The position numbers were made by a program, and so were the translations under genes. A stretch of DNA of 64,000 nt, taken from positions 248,001 through 312,000 of the forward strand of contig JAEHOE010000060.1 in assembly GCA_016858145.1 (NCBI GenBank). The letters are read 5' to 3'. This stretch comes from Edaphochlamys debaryana (taxonomy: Eukaryota; Chlorophyta; Chlorophyceae; Chlamydomonadales). This document shows positions 1 to 10,971 of this stretch, piece after piece (the stretch's first letter is position 1; every line of letters begins with the position of its first letter). Below the pieces are notes generated by a model. That model saw nothing but the letters and a program-made list of their open reading frames with translations. It searched no databases and had not been told where the DNA came from.

Positions 1-782
1 GGAACGCTGACGGGGATGCGGCAAACGAATGGGAGTGCCGCTGGAGGCACTGGTGGAAGGCACTGAAAGGAAGGGGGTTTAGAGGGAGAGTCGTGCGGTA
101 GTACAGGAGCTGCAAGAGCGGGACCCTGTAGGGCTCATCTCCGGAAGATCGGCAGGAGGGACCACCTACCAGGTAGACAGGAAGACAGGAAGAGGTGGCA
201 CGGAAAGCGCTGAACAGATCAGACACATGAGCAAGCAGATAGTGCCGTGGTTGGTAGAATGGCCTCCTTATCATATAAGTGAAGCAGCTGACCAGATCAG
301 ACACATGCGGAAGGAACTGCATAGTGAGCAGCGCAGAGAGTGGTTGCACCAATGGTTCGCTCTGGGGCCGCACGGCGTGCTGGGGCTTCATGTTGAGGCC
401 CTTGCTGGACTCCGTGTAACCCCAAAGCCTTTGCCCCCTGCATCTTCGCTGCTGCGCTCTGCTTTCGGCTTCCTCATGCCTCATCAGCGAGCAAGTCCTG
501 CTACCCCGGCTATTGCCATGGCATCGCACATCAGATGTCATCATGTCACCAGCGCATACAATCACCAACTTGCACCGCGGGCTGCGGCCCACCCTATGTA
601 CCCCGGGGGCTCTGCGCGTGGACGTGCACCTCACAGGGCATTGCCTCCCCTATCAGCATCCAGCACGCCCGGGTACATGTACGGTACTTCAGCGCCCTAT
701 GAGCCTCCGCTCGAAACTTTCGCCCCACCTACCTCCATCCTCCTGCCGCTGAACTCGTCCCGGCAGATAGACTCATCAAGTG
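1..782. other. No gene recognised; 3' flank of monooxygenase copy 1
   Basis: Open frames cross this stretch on both strands, but none shows a recognisable domain or a consistent exon chain. An approximately 18-bp segment (core CAGATCAGACACATG) occurs twice, near 215 and 292. The stretch probably holds the 3' untranslated region of the minus-strand gene that ends at 783. Confidence 0.5.
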
Positions 783-3700
783 CTAAACCTCCACCGAGAA
801 AGACTCCTCCACCCGCTTGCCGGCAACCAGCGGCTGCTCACCGCCAGCCCCACCCTGCCGCCACCTCGCCTCCAGCTCCTCCGCCGGCGCCTCGGGCCCC
901 AGCTCCAGGCCCGACCGGCGCTGCACGATGCCCCGGATGGTCTCGTACGACCAGGCCAGTCCCTCCTCCGTGCTGGCCACGGGCACGGGCAGGTCCGTGG
1001 GGGACCACAGCGGATCAAAGGAGGTGGCATGGACCAGGGCGGTGCGGACCTTGAAGGGCGGGAAGCAGTCCGCCTGAGGGCGCGGAAGGAGGGCGACAGA
1101 CGCGGTTGCGAGTGGTCCCGCCGACGCATGCGGTACGGCTACGTCCTGCAAAGGACGCCGACAGGCCCCACTAACCAGGATGCTCGCCACACGCTCCACG
1201 CGGCGTGCCTCGAATTGCCGGAAGGCCTAGGAAAGGCGGGGCACAAAATCAAGGCATCAAGGCTTTGTAGGCATGGGCCACTACTCATCAAGCCACTGAC
1301 GACTACCCTCGTTTGGTGAGCCAGTGCGGCAGGGAGGTGGACTGCTGCATCGACCCCTAGCCGCAACCGCCCACACACCTCGTCGCTCAGCCCGTGCTCC
1401 CGCACGCACGCCCCCAGCACCGCAGCGTCCTCGAACGCCAGGTTGGTGCCCTGCCCGTCCGGCCGCCACGCGTGCGCCGCGTCGCCCACAAGCACCATGC
1501 CCCGCCCGTTCTGCCAGCTTCCCTGGAGGGGAGGCGAAGGACGGAACATACGGGCTTCAGGGGGACGTGCCCAGCAAACATGTGTTGGCCCTGGGCTTCT
1601 CCGCAAATACACAGCCCAACTTCCGCCCGTGGGCCAAGCCCTGGCACCCCAAACGACGCTAAACCCAGCCCAGCCGGCCGCCACCGCTCACGGGCACGTG
1701 GCTGTATGTGTCGTGGATGTGCATGCCCCTCTCCGTCACGCGCTCGGGCTTGGAGGCGGCGATGAAGGCGCGCACGTCCGCGGGCAGGTGCGCGAACACG
1801 GCCAGACCGCGGGCCAGCGCGGGGGAAGGCTCGCCGGGCGCCGGGCTGGGGCCTGCACACATGCAGTGGAGCGGGCGCGGTGTGAGTTGTAAGGCCGTAC
1901 GCAGCCGTACGGTAAGCAGCAGACACACAGCCCTATCGCCTGGCTGAACGCCAAGCTCGCTGGGGCACAAAGGCATGCAAAACTGGAGCGGTGGCAGCCC
2001 AGGAGTGGTCGCTGCCAACCCGTCCTACTCGGGAAGTCCAGGCCCGCCTCTTGCAGCCTCTCCACTGGGGCGCGCAGGTACCAGAACCCTGCTTCGCGGC
2101 CTGCGCACAGCAGAGCCGAAAGCGGGATCAAGCGGGGCAGAGCAGGCAACATGCCCACAGGCAGAACCCCCTCAGCTGCATTGCGGGGCTGGGCCAGGCT
2201 GGGCTCACCCTCGGAGCCGCCGGCGCCCAGCGCTCGAGCCGCAAAGGACAGGCACGTGCCTTTGCCAAAGGCTTGGGGGACATAAGACACAGTCATGTCC
2301 CGGTCCGCGTCGCGTAGCGCTTTGGGCCAATCGGCACCGGCAGCGCGGAGGTCCGCCTGCTCCACGCTGCCCCACCAGCACACCTGCGCCGCAGAGCCCG
2401 TTAGTGGACGTTGGGAGCTGAGGATGCGACGAGGCAGGAAGCCGTGTCATGGCGAGGTACGTGGCCTCCCGCCCTATCTCACCTCTCCGTTGAAAGTGGG
2501 CATGAGGGCGTCCCCAACCTGCGGCCGATCGGATTCATCAAGACACCTCGAGACGGTTGAGGTGATCTGATGAATCAGGTTGTTGGATGCTGCGTGGCCG
2601 CTCCCCTCTCTCGTACCGCTCCATCCGCCCCTGCACCGTGGCCCCCTTCCGCTTTCCCCGGTCCGTCCGCCCACCCCGTGCCATCCCGCCCCTCCGTCTC
2701 ACCTGCCTCCTCACGCGGCTGAAGAAGCCGTCCGCCCCCACCAGCCACCGGGCCCGGACCTCCAGCCGCTCGCCCCCTGCCGCCCCCGCCCCTGCTGTGG
2801 CCCCCGCCCCTGCCTCCGCAGTGCGCTCCAGGCTCAGGGCGTAGCGGAAGCCCCCCGCCGCCGCCTGCTCCTCGGGGCTCAGCTCCTGCACGTCCGCCAG
2901 CTTGGTGCCGAAGTGGAAGGTGCCTGAGGGAACGGCGTGTACAAGACACGGACTGATGCTATCGGGCCCTTGGACAGCACTCATGCAGCAATCCAAGAGC
3001 CCAGGAGCCCACCCCTTCCGGCAGCTCCTCCCTCAGCTGCTCCACGCATCGCCACCACCCCAGCACGCAAGGCATGTGCCGGTGACTGGTCAGGATCTGC
3101 GCTGCGTCGTGCTTGCTCTCCAGAGGCAGCCGCTCGCCCGTCACCTCGTCGTACCACTGGCTGCCCCTGCTGTACACTGCTTGCTCGTACATGCTGTACA
3201 AGTGGCACAAGGGCCAAGCACATGGCAACGGCATGAGACAGCGGTGTGATGTGGGCACGTGTTGTCCCAGGGCAGCTTAAGGCGTCCTGCCAGAGTGGCA
3301 GCTTACCGGTGGGCAAGGCGGGGGTGTATGGCTTCCAGCGCTCGGAACCCGTTGACCTCAATGGCGATCAGAGTGCCCCGCTCGGCTGCCAGATGTCGCG
3401 CCTCCAGCACCTAGGCATTGAGCATGCGTGCCGGTTCGGACAAGCTTGGACCGGCTGGCATACCGGAACCCTGCAACTATAACAACGTACCTGAATGGAC
3501 GTGTCCGCAGGCAGGACACGGCGTAGAGCCAGCGCCGTGGCTAGACCGGTTGGGCCCCCGCCGACGACGGCCTGAAGAGTTCAGGGGGTGGGGCGGGGGC
3601 GCCGTGCCGAGCACTTGGACTTGGCGTACAATCAACACCGAGCCGCGCGATCTCCCTAATCTGATAAACTTGTGGGTATCAAAGCTGCCGCGACCACGCG

Positions 3701-3876
3701 AGAGGCGAGCGTGTGCGCGGCTTGCAAGCAGGAATTCAGCAGGTCGGCGCACCGCTCACCACATCCACTTGCCGCTCCACGCTGCAGATCACCATAAACG
3801 TCCGCAACCTGATGCGTTTAACCGGGGGACGGTCCCCTGTGAGCTGGCCAGGTCGATGGAGCAGCCCGAGCGGCAT
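783..3876 (-). CDS. FAD-dependent monooxygenase, family I, copy 1
   Basis: Group A flavoprotein monooxygenase (PF01494 type): FAD-dependent, NAD(P)H-driven hydroxylation or epoxidation, substrate unknown. Exons on the minus strand, 5' to 3': 3876-3760, 3571-3491, 3410-3307, 3193-about 3013, 2923-2703, 2518-2483, 2383-2209, 2100-2029, 1852-1692, 1522-1379, 1073-783. About 527 aa. The dinucleotide-binding motif VGGGPTG opens exon 2, directly after VDV at the end of exon 1. The DG motif is WLVGADGFFSR and the FAD-phosphate motif is GMVLVGDAAHAWRPDGQG. The short N-terminus (MPLGLLHRPG...) is basic. All junctions are in phase except the one after the exon ending near 3013: its only clear GT donor (GGG|GTGGGC) leaves the next exon one base out of phase. 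A GC donor four bases on would restore the frame but is a poor match. Compared with copies 2 and 3, two introns in the first half are missing and one exon near 2.0-2.5 kb is further split. It faces away from copy 2 across a 0.94-kb spacer. Confidence 0.8.
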
Positions 3877-4818
3877 GGCTGTCGGGCGCTGCTCCTCTCC
3901 TACAGCAGTGTGTTAACGAGGGATACCTGACTTGCGGCGCACAGCGCGCGCGAAGTACGGACTATTGAGCGAGGGTCGTCGGGGTTTGGGCGGTTAGACC
4001 CTGGTCCGTCCGGTCAAAGTCACGCGTGCCCCCATGATAACAACTGGTCCGGGCACTTGCGACGGCGCTTTATGAAGTCGGTAGTTGGACGGTCGGCCGG
4101 CAGGGGGGGATGAAGAGGGATGAAGCACGGGTCACCAGACCCTGAGCATGCACCCAGGCCCGGGTAGCCCGGGCTAGCTCCGCGTGCGTGGAATCGAACC
4201 CCCACACGCGCCCGAGGCTTCCTGCCACGTTGTTTCGCGTTAAGCCCCCCACAAGCGTCCCGCAGTGCTCCGCGGGAGGGCGGAAGGCGCGGCCGCCTTC
4301 ACCATGACGTGTAGTTATCCAGGCTGCACGTTGCATGCATGGACCATGATCCTGAAGGGGTCGAGTAGTCCATGGTCGGATTACGCCGGATTCCGTTGCG
4401 CGATGGCCTTTCCTGCGAGGGCACAGCAAGCTATGTACCTGTCTACCTGACTGCAGCCTGTTATTGTTGGCCTCGAGTACCTCTGTATCTCCAACCGCCG
4501 ACTCCAGACTGGGACCTGTCGCCAGTCGCGAGAGGTCCTTCGCTGCACACTACCGACAGTACGATAAGCCGAACTGCACCGCGCTTTCGCAAGCTCACAA
4601 CAAGACACGACGCGCGTGAATACGGCGGGGCATGCAGGATCGAGGTCGACAGCGATCCATTTATCCAGACCCAGACTTCACATATGCTGGGCTTGATCGC
4701 TCAAGTTCAATCAGATAGAAAGCGGCGAAGTTACCAGCGACAGGCCCACCCGTCCATGCGCGCACTCAGGTCACAAAGCAGAGCTTAACCCCCTTGCCGG
4801 CCACCAGCATTGTTTATA
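3877..4818. other. Divergent intergenic spacer between monooxygenase copies 1 and 2
   Basis: It should hold the promoters of both flanking genes. No exon chain or TATA-type element could be assigned with confidence. The minus strand near 4185-4205 carries GGTTCGATTCC, a match to a tRNA B-box, but no complete cloverleaf can be drawn around it. Confidence 0.5.
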
Positions 4819-7800
4819 ATGCTTAAGGGGACAGTGCCACGCCTCAGCAGATGCTCGGAGCCGCGAACCGCGACGACTGTGCTGTATAGTCGTCAGTCGC
4901 GCTTCGTCGCAACGAGGCTCACAACACTCCAACCACCACGGCAGCGCAGCGTGCCCAACATGTCTGCTGCTTGGAGCGGCCGGGGTAGCGTAGGCGGGAA
5001 GGGCCGCACACAATGCAATTCGACTCCAGGAACGACCGCCAACAGCTTCACGGCGGCACGCTTGGACGTCGACGTGGTGCGCAGGGTTAAAGACGGATTG
5101 CTGTGGGCATGTCATCTTCTGGCGTTTGTGCCCCACCCTCCTGACCTCACGGCGGGACTACCCCGCGCAGGCCATGGCCGGGGCGGGCCCCGCCGGCCTT
5201 GCCACGGCCCTGGCCCTACGCCGCGTCCTGCCTCCCACCACCACGATAGCGGTGAGCCTCCGCGCGTCACAAATGGCCTCGCCGTCGTCCAGCCGCGCGC
5301 ATGGATCATGCGTGCAGCTCTCCGGCACGGACTGTGTAAACCCTCCTAGACCCTCGCCCCTGCCCCCCTCCATCCTTCACGCCCAAACCCACATCGGTTT
5401 GGCCTCTGCACACCGCTCTCCCCTCCCTCATCAACCTTGTGGCAGCTGTTTGACGCACGGGAACTCGGCAGCGGTCATGGATCAGGCGTAGGTGAGGTGG
5501 ACCGTAGGTGAGGTGGACCGTAGGTGAGGTGGACCGTAGGTGATGAGGTGGACCGTAGGTGAGGCGGACCGTAGGTGAGGTGGACCGGGCCAACGGGGCT
5601 CGGGTACCGTAGGTTGCACCCTCTATCGGTTGCACAACACCAGAGCATGCGGCTCGATCTTCCATCATGATCTGGCAGCCGCCGGACAGCCGGAGAATCC
5701 TCTCAGTTTCGGCCATCTGAGCTGACCTACCTGCATGTCGGACGCCCGCGCCTTGTCTCCCACGCAGACGCAATGATCAACGGTCTGCGCGCTCTGGAAG
5801 CGATCGACCCGTGCGTGGTGCACAGGTACGTAGGGTACTGTACGGCAAAACGATGGCAGAAAGCAGTCACAACGCTGTGGCCTACCTAGTTAGCCTGGGC
5901 ACACATGTGTGTCATGTGCCCTTATGCAGGATGTACGAGCAAGGAATCTATAAGATGAGACTCAAGCTCTTCGAGGAGCGTACCTGGGCGTTTATGGTAA
6001 GTGCGTGCGCCCACCTGCCGTGGTTACTAGTATTGGGCCTGGGCCTGGCTTAGTGATTCTGCTGCCAGGGGCAAGTCATGATTGTCCACCTTGCAGAGGG
6101 ACGGCCCCATTCACGAAGATAAGAACCTCGACGTGTACCAACATACCAATGTCAACATCCAGTGGTAGGTGGTTAGGATGCGTTTGGTTACACAGGGTGC
6201 CTCCCCGGGCCAATGCGGCGAGCGCAAAGGTAGGGAGGACTTGGACGGAGCAGCAGCCCTCGGAACCCCATGCCCCCCAGCCGAAGCCGGAAGCGTCCTG
6301 AACAACCGCAGAACAGCGCACCCACTAACTCAACACGGGCCGTGCGCAATACTCAAGCGCACAAGGGCGCAGTACGTCCGCAAACAAAGCGCAACCACCC
6401 TCACGCCACACGCGCCCCTGGGCCCCCGGCCGCGAGACCGGGAGGTCCCTAGTCACCGCACATCAGCGCCGCCACCTAGCCCGAACAGCACATGCGCAGG
6501 TCAAGAGCCAAGCAGCCGCAGCCACCAAGCTCAGGTCAGAACCGCAGAGGACAACTGCCAACCGTACAGCAGCCACAGGGCCGCAACAATCACCCGTCCG
6601 AAGCGGACGACGAATCATCATCAAGAGGCCCTCTTTAGGAAGCGTTTGATTACATAGGGTGCCTCCCCGAGCCTATGCGGCTAGCGAAAAGGTAGGGAGG
6701 ACTTAGGATGCGTTTGGTTACACAGGGTGCCTCCCCGGGCCAATGCGGCGAGCGCAAAGGTAGGGAGGACTTGGACAGAGCAGCAGCCCTCGGAACCCCA
6801 TGCCCCCCAGCGGAAGCCGGAAGCGTCCTGAACAACCGCAGAACAGCGCACCCACTAACTCAACACGGGCCGTGCGCAATACTCAAGCGCACAAGGGCGC
6901 AGTACGTCCGCAAACAAAGCGCAACCACCCTCACGCCACACGCGCCCCTGGGCCCCCGGCCGCGAGACCGGGAGGTCCCTAGTCACCGCACATCAGCGCC
7001 GCCACCTAGCCCGAACAGCACATGCGCAGGTCAAGAGCCAAGCAGCTGCAGCCACCAAGCTCAGGTCAGAACCGCAGAGGACAACTGCCAACCGTACAGC
7101 AGCCACAGGGCCGCAACAATCACCCGTCCGAAGCGGACGACGAATCATCATCAAGAGGCCCTCTTTAGGAAGCGTTTGATTACATAGGGTGCCTCCCCGA
7201 GCCTATGCGGCTAGCGAAAAGGTAGGGAGGACTTAGGATGCGTTTGGTTACACAGGGTGCCTCCCCGGGCCAATGCGGCGAGCGCAAAGGTAGGGAGGAC
7301 TTGGACGGAGCAGCAGCCCTCGGAACCCCATGCCCCCCAGCCGAAGCCGGAAGCGTCCTGAACAACCGCAGAACAGCGCACCCACTAACTCAACACGGGC
7401 CGTGCGCAATGCTCAAGCGCACAAGGGCGCAGTACGTCCGCAAACAAAGCGCAACCACCCTCACGCCACACGCGCCCCAGGACCCCGGCCGCGAGACCGG
7501 AAGGTCCCTAGTCACCTCACAACAGCGCCGCCACCTAGCCCGAACAGCACATGCGCAGGTCAAGAGCCAAGCAGCCGCAGCCCCATATCTAGGGATGCTG
7601 TGACTGATGATGCTGACTGATGATGCTGACTGATGATGATGTGACTGATGATGATGTACTCTCAGAAAATTCGGGGGTTTGCGGGCCTCTCTCGCCCTGC
7701 CGATGAGTGCGCGCGATAGCTGAATATGCCCTGTATAGCTGATCTCATTTTGTCGGGCGGAGGCGCGCCCTGGAGGAAGCGCGCCTGGTCGCCCTCGCGA

Positions 7801-10296
7801 ACTCCGACCGCTCTCCGCCGTGCGGGCCTCTTGCAGCCGGCCACCGACCTCAGCCATTACATGGATGGCTGATCTACACCTTCCAGCGATTGCGGGGTCG
7901 CGACAACCCCGCACCAGCGAGAGCGACTGATGTTCGGCCGCGGTTTAGGAACGCCTGTTCTCGCGATTAATGGCTCTATCGCGCTACGCTGTTTCAGATA
8001 TGCTTCGCGGGTACGCGAGCGGCCTAGCTTGGAAAAGTGTGTGTTACATGGTGAGAAGTTTCGCGGCACAGCGCTTCCGGGCTGCGACTGTGGTCGCTTC
8101 AATAACACTGAGCATCACCGATGCGATCGCGACAAGTCGCAGTGGGTCGGCTGTAGCGTGTCGGTCCCGCGGAGCACTTGTCGGCAGCAACCCCCGCGGT
8201 GCCCCCCCCCCCTGCCCCCCCCCCCCTGTTTGTGGGGTGGGGGTTGCCATGTCTGGTGCGCTAGATAGGGGGCGCAGGGGCTGAGTTACCACTGGGACTG
8301 TGAGTCCCTGTCAGGACCGTCCGGGCAACCGCGCCACTTTGTCTGGCCGCATCGTGCATTGTGACCACAAGCAGGTCAGCGGTAAATATCCATTACAGCA
8401 AAGACGTCTACTGTGCCATGCAGGTGGCAGGTCAACCAGATCCTCCAGGACGCTCTGCCAAGACAGGGTGCGTTGGATGGGACCTCGGGCCCCCTTGATG
8501 CTTGGCCCAGCGAGCCCGTCCACTCCAGCAGGCACTCGGCACCTTTCTGGGTTCTACTCTTGCAGGCACTACCGTTCACCGCGGCACCAAGCTGGCGGAC
8601 GTGCGGGAGCTGAGCCCCGAGGAGCAGGCGGCGGCGGGGGGCTTCCGCTACGCCCTGAGCCTGGAGCGCACTGCGGAGGCAGGGGCGGGGGCCACAGCAG
8701 GGGCGGGGGCGGCAGGGGGCGAGCGGCTGGAGGTCCGGGCCCGGTGGCTGGTGGGGGCGGACGGCTTCTTCAGCCGCGTGAGGAGGCAGGTGAGACGGAG
8801 TACAGCGGAGGCTCCTCGGTTGACCACGGGGATGAGCTGCTCTTGCGTGACTGCTGCTTGAGCATCTCCATCCCATCTGGCTAACTCTCAGGTGGGCGAC
8901 GGCGTGGCGCCAGAGTTCAGCGACGCGGTCGTTTGGTGGGCCAACATCACACCCGAGGACCTGGCGGCAGCGGGGGCCGAGTGGCCCATGGCGTTACGGG
9001 ACATGGACGGCCTGCAGTGCGTGGGGACGGGATACGTCCCCGGGGGGCAGTCAGCCCTTGCTGCAGCGCGTTACTTCCTGGCCCTGCGTGCCTCGACCCC
9101 GAACATGGGGTCAGAGCGGAGTGTTTGTGAAGCGGTCAACACAGCAATGCACGGCGGAGAGGCGGGGATGCAGGACATGGGGGTTTGGGCGGTGCAAGCG
9201 CGGCCCGAGGACATGGCGGCAGCTGGCGTCCCGTTCCCAGGTGAGGCCAGGGGAGAGGATCGTGAAGGCTGGCACAGCCCAGCAAATCCCTGCCCAGGCT
9301 CTAATGCCAATGCACAAGGGCGGTGGGCCCAAGGGCCCTTGTCAGGTGGCATGGCCGGGCTAGAATAAGCCCCGGTAACACCGCGCCCCCTGCCCCCTCC
9401 CCCCCTGGTCATCGCAGCCCCTACCGCGGCGCCCGGCGAGGAGTCCCCCGCGCTGGCCCGTGCCCTGGCCACCTTCTCGTTCCTTCCGGACGACGTGCGG
9501 GCCTTCCTGGCCGCAACCAAGCCGGAACAGGTTACGGAGCGGGGTATGTACGAGCACCCCTGGGACAAATTTGCACCGGTAAGCGGGATTCCCGAGGCTT
9601 ACTAGTCTTTGAAGCATTGCTCATGCCGTATAGGTGCTAAGACACTGACCGCTAAGCTCGCTACACCCTATTGGCCCCCTTGTAGGGCGGCTGGGCCAAC
9701 GGGCGGGGCATGGTGCTTGTGGGAGATGCGGCGCACGCCCCCGGGAGGCCCAACGGCCAGGGCGCCAGCACTTCTTTTGAGGATGCGGCGGTACTGGCGG
9801 CGTGCGTGAAGAAGCACGGGCTGGGGGACGAGGTGAGCAAAGGATTAACTCTTGCTTCTAGGCCGAAGCTATCAAGTTCCGTGGGTCCGACGACACGTGC
9901 CTGCGCCCCGGCCCCCATCAGCGTAGCACATGTACCTGTACAGTAACGCCCTGCCCTCTCCGCTGGCTCCGCCTTGCCACCGGACGACAGGCCTTTGCAG
10001 CATACGAGGCCATTCAGCAAAAGCGCGTTGCTGACATCTTCGGGAAGGCCGTGAGCGGCAGCTCCGAGCTTTCCATGGCAGAGCGGCTCGCTTTGCTCCA
10101 CAGCGTCGCCTTCGAGCCGCTGTGGTCCCCCACGGACCTGCCCGTGCCCGTGGCCAGCACGGAGGAGGGACTGGCATGGTCACACGCGCGAGTGCGGGAG
10201 ATCGTGAAGCGCCGGACCCGCCGCGTGGATTCGGCCTCAAGGGTGGAGGAGAGCGGGCAGGGAGCGGTAACGGAGCAGGTTGTGACGGCGGCGTGA
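4819..10296 (+). CDS. FAD-dependent monooxygenase, family I, copy 2 (intact)
   Basis: Twelve exons, all in phase, encode 602 aa: 4819-5076, 5171-5251, 5446-5491, 5768-5825, 5930-5996, 6097-6164, 8424-8467, 8566-8789, 8892-9240, 9418-9578, 9686-9832, 9991-10296. Residues 1-86 are rich in Arg, Ser, Thr and Ala with few acidic residues, like a chloroplast transit peptide. The Rossmann FAD motif AGAGPAG follows at about 89-95. The DG motif (VGADGFFSR) lies near 270 and the GD motif (VLVGDAAHAPGRPNGQG) near 465. This order is that of group A flavoprotein monooxygenases (UbiH, kynurenine 3-monooxygenase and zeaxanthin epoxidase relatives); the substrate cannot be read. The frame just upstream opens with TTG at 4810, but ATG 4819 is the first Met. 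Two introns are abnormal: intron 3 starts as a 16-bp repeat array, and intron 6 is 2,259 bp long because of a 530-bp tandem repeat (118 bp in copy 3). Confidence 0.87.
5488..5586 (+). repeat. 16-bp tandem array at the exon 3/intron 3 boundary
   Basis: Six consecutive units of GTAGGTGAGGTGGACC; one unit is expanded to 19 bp and one carries a T-to-C change. The array starts inside exon 3 of monooxygenase copy 2. Each unit contains GTAG|GTGAGG, a good 5' splice site, so the donor has been multiplied about six-fold. The paralogous intron of copy 3 has a single donor (ATGG|GTAAGC) and no array. Confidence 0.9.
6177..7583 (+). repeat. 530-bp tandem repeat, about 2.65 units, inside intron 6
   Basis: Equivalent positions recur exactly 530 bp apart (6178, 6708, 7238) with only scattered substitutions. 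The third unit stops near 7583. Each unit begins with a segment of about 68 bp (AGGATGCGTTTGGTTACACA...) and ends with a diverged direct copy of the same segment (AGGAAGCGTTTGATTACATA..., at about 6637 and 7167). Successive units therefore meet as a diverged copy followed by a fresh copy. No transposase frame is visible, and no inverted terminal repeat was found. The array lies in the intron between 6164 and 8424 of monooxygenase copy 2 and is absent from copy 3, so it is young. It could be an amplified non-autonomous element or a minisatellite. Confidence 0.92.
7596..7660 (+). repeat. TGACTGATGATG-type minisatellite
   Basis: Short imperfect units of 12-15 bp built on TGACTGATGATG follow the end of the 530-bp array, still inside intron 6 of monooxygenase copy 2. 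No coding potential. Confidence 0.85.
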
Positions 10297-10971
10297 GTGA
10301 GCGTGCGGTGGGGCGGCTTCAATCGACAAGGGGGGCTGCGGAGCGGCAGGAAAGACCGCGGGGGGCCGAACGTGGGGCCGGGGGGGCCAGACGGAGTGCC
10401 GAAGTGCCTGGAGTACGGTGGGGCGGCGGTCCGGTGAAGCGCGACACCAGGCAGGGCGACACGGGATGAGGCCATGAGGGGCGGCGGGAGCACATCGAGT
10501 TTCGGGGTAAGGCTGTCAAAGGGAATGTCTGTCAATCGTCCCGTAAGCTTGCCCCCGCGTTGCGTGGAGTGTGCACACATCCACAGCATGAGAGTCGTGC
10601 GACCCATGACTCAAGTCTCCTCGGCACCGCCCTGCTGTACCGCTCTACAGCTCGTACGAGCCGTGACATCCGTACGCATCCGCCGGCACGATGTGTGCTT
10701 AAGCTTCTTCCAGAAGTCAGGCAAGCATCGCTAGCTCTTGTTGAAACGCGTGCGGGGCGAACTTGTCGGTTTCAGTTCCAGGGCTAATCGCTCATCGATC
10801 GGCCGCTCGTTGGCACTAGACTTGCTCGCTGAAATCTTTAGGTGATCAGACATAAGCGGCGAAGCACCCAGCAATAGACGGGCCGCAGGGTGCCCTGCAT
10901 CTGAAATCCATAGATAGCGACAGGCCCGCCCATCGCCCTGTCAACCCCGCTGCTGGTCAGCATCATTGACT
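10297..10971. other. Intergenic spacer between monooxygenase copies 2 and 3
   Basis: This same-strand spacer holds the 3' end of copy 2 and presumably the promoter of copy 3. The last 100 bp resemble the DNA just upstream of copy 2: shared words around the start include GACAGGCCC, CCCATCG and TATAATGC/TATGATGC, followed by TGAAGGGGACAG. This fits duplication of gene plus upstream region. No further gene seen. Confidence 0.5.

Noticed and set aside
227..1054. 275-codon plus-strand frame at the left edge
   Set aside because: Low-complexity Pro/Ala second half is antisense to the last exon of monooxygenase copy 1, there is no domain, and there is no plausible splicing.
4170..4260. tRNA gene on the minus strand (B-box-like GGTTCGATTCC near 4190)
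   Set aside because: The T-arm does not pair properly (loop too long) and no A-box, anticodon arm or acceptor stem can be drawn, so it is treated as a chance match or a decayed fragment.
5488..5586. CRISPR array
   Set aside because: The units abut without spacers, and the DNA is nuclear eukaryotic with introns. It is a minisatellite.
6177..7583. Three homologous open frames inside the 530-bp repeat as repeated genes
   Set aside because: They only reflect the same repeat unit, lie within an intron, and have no domain or codon signal.
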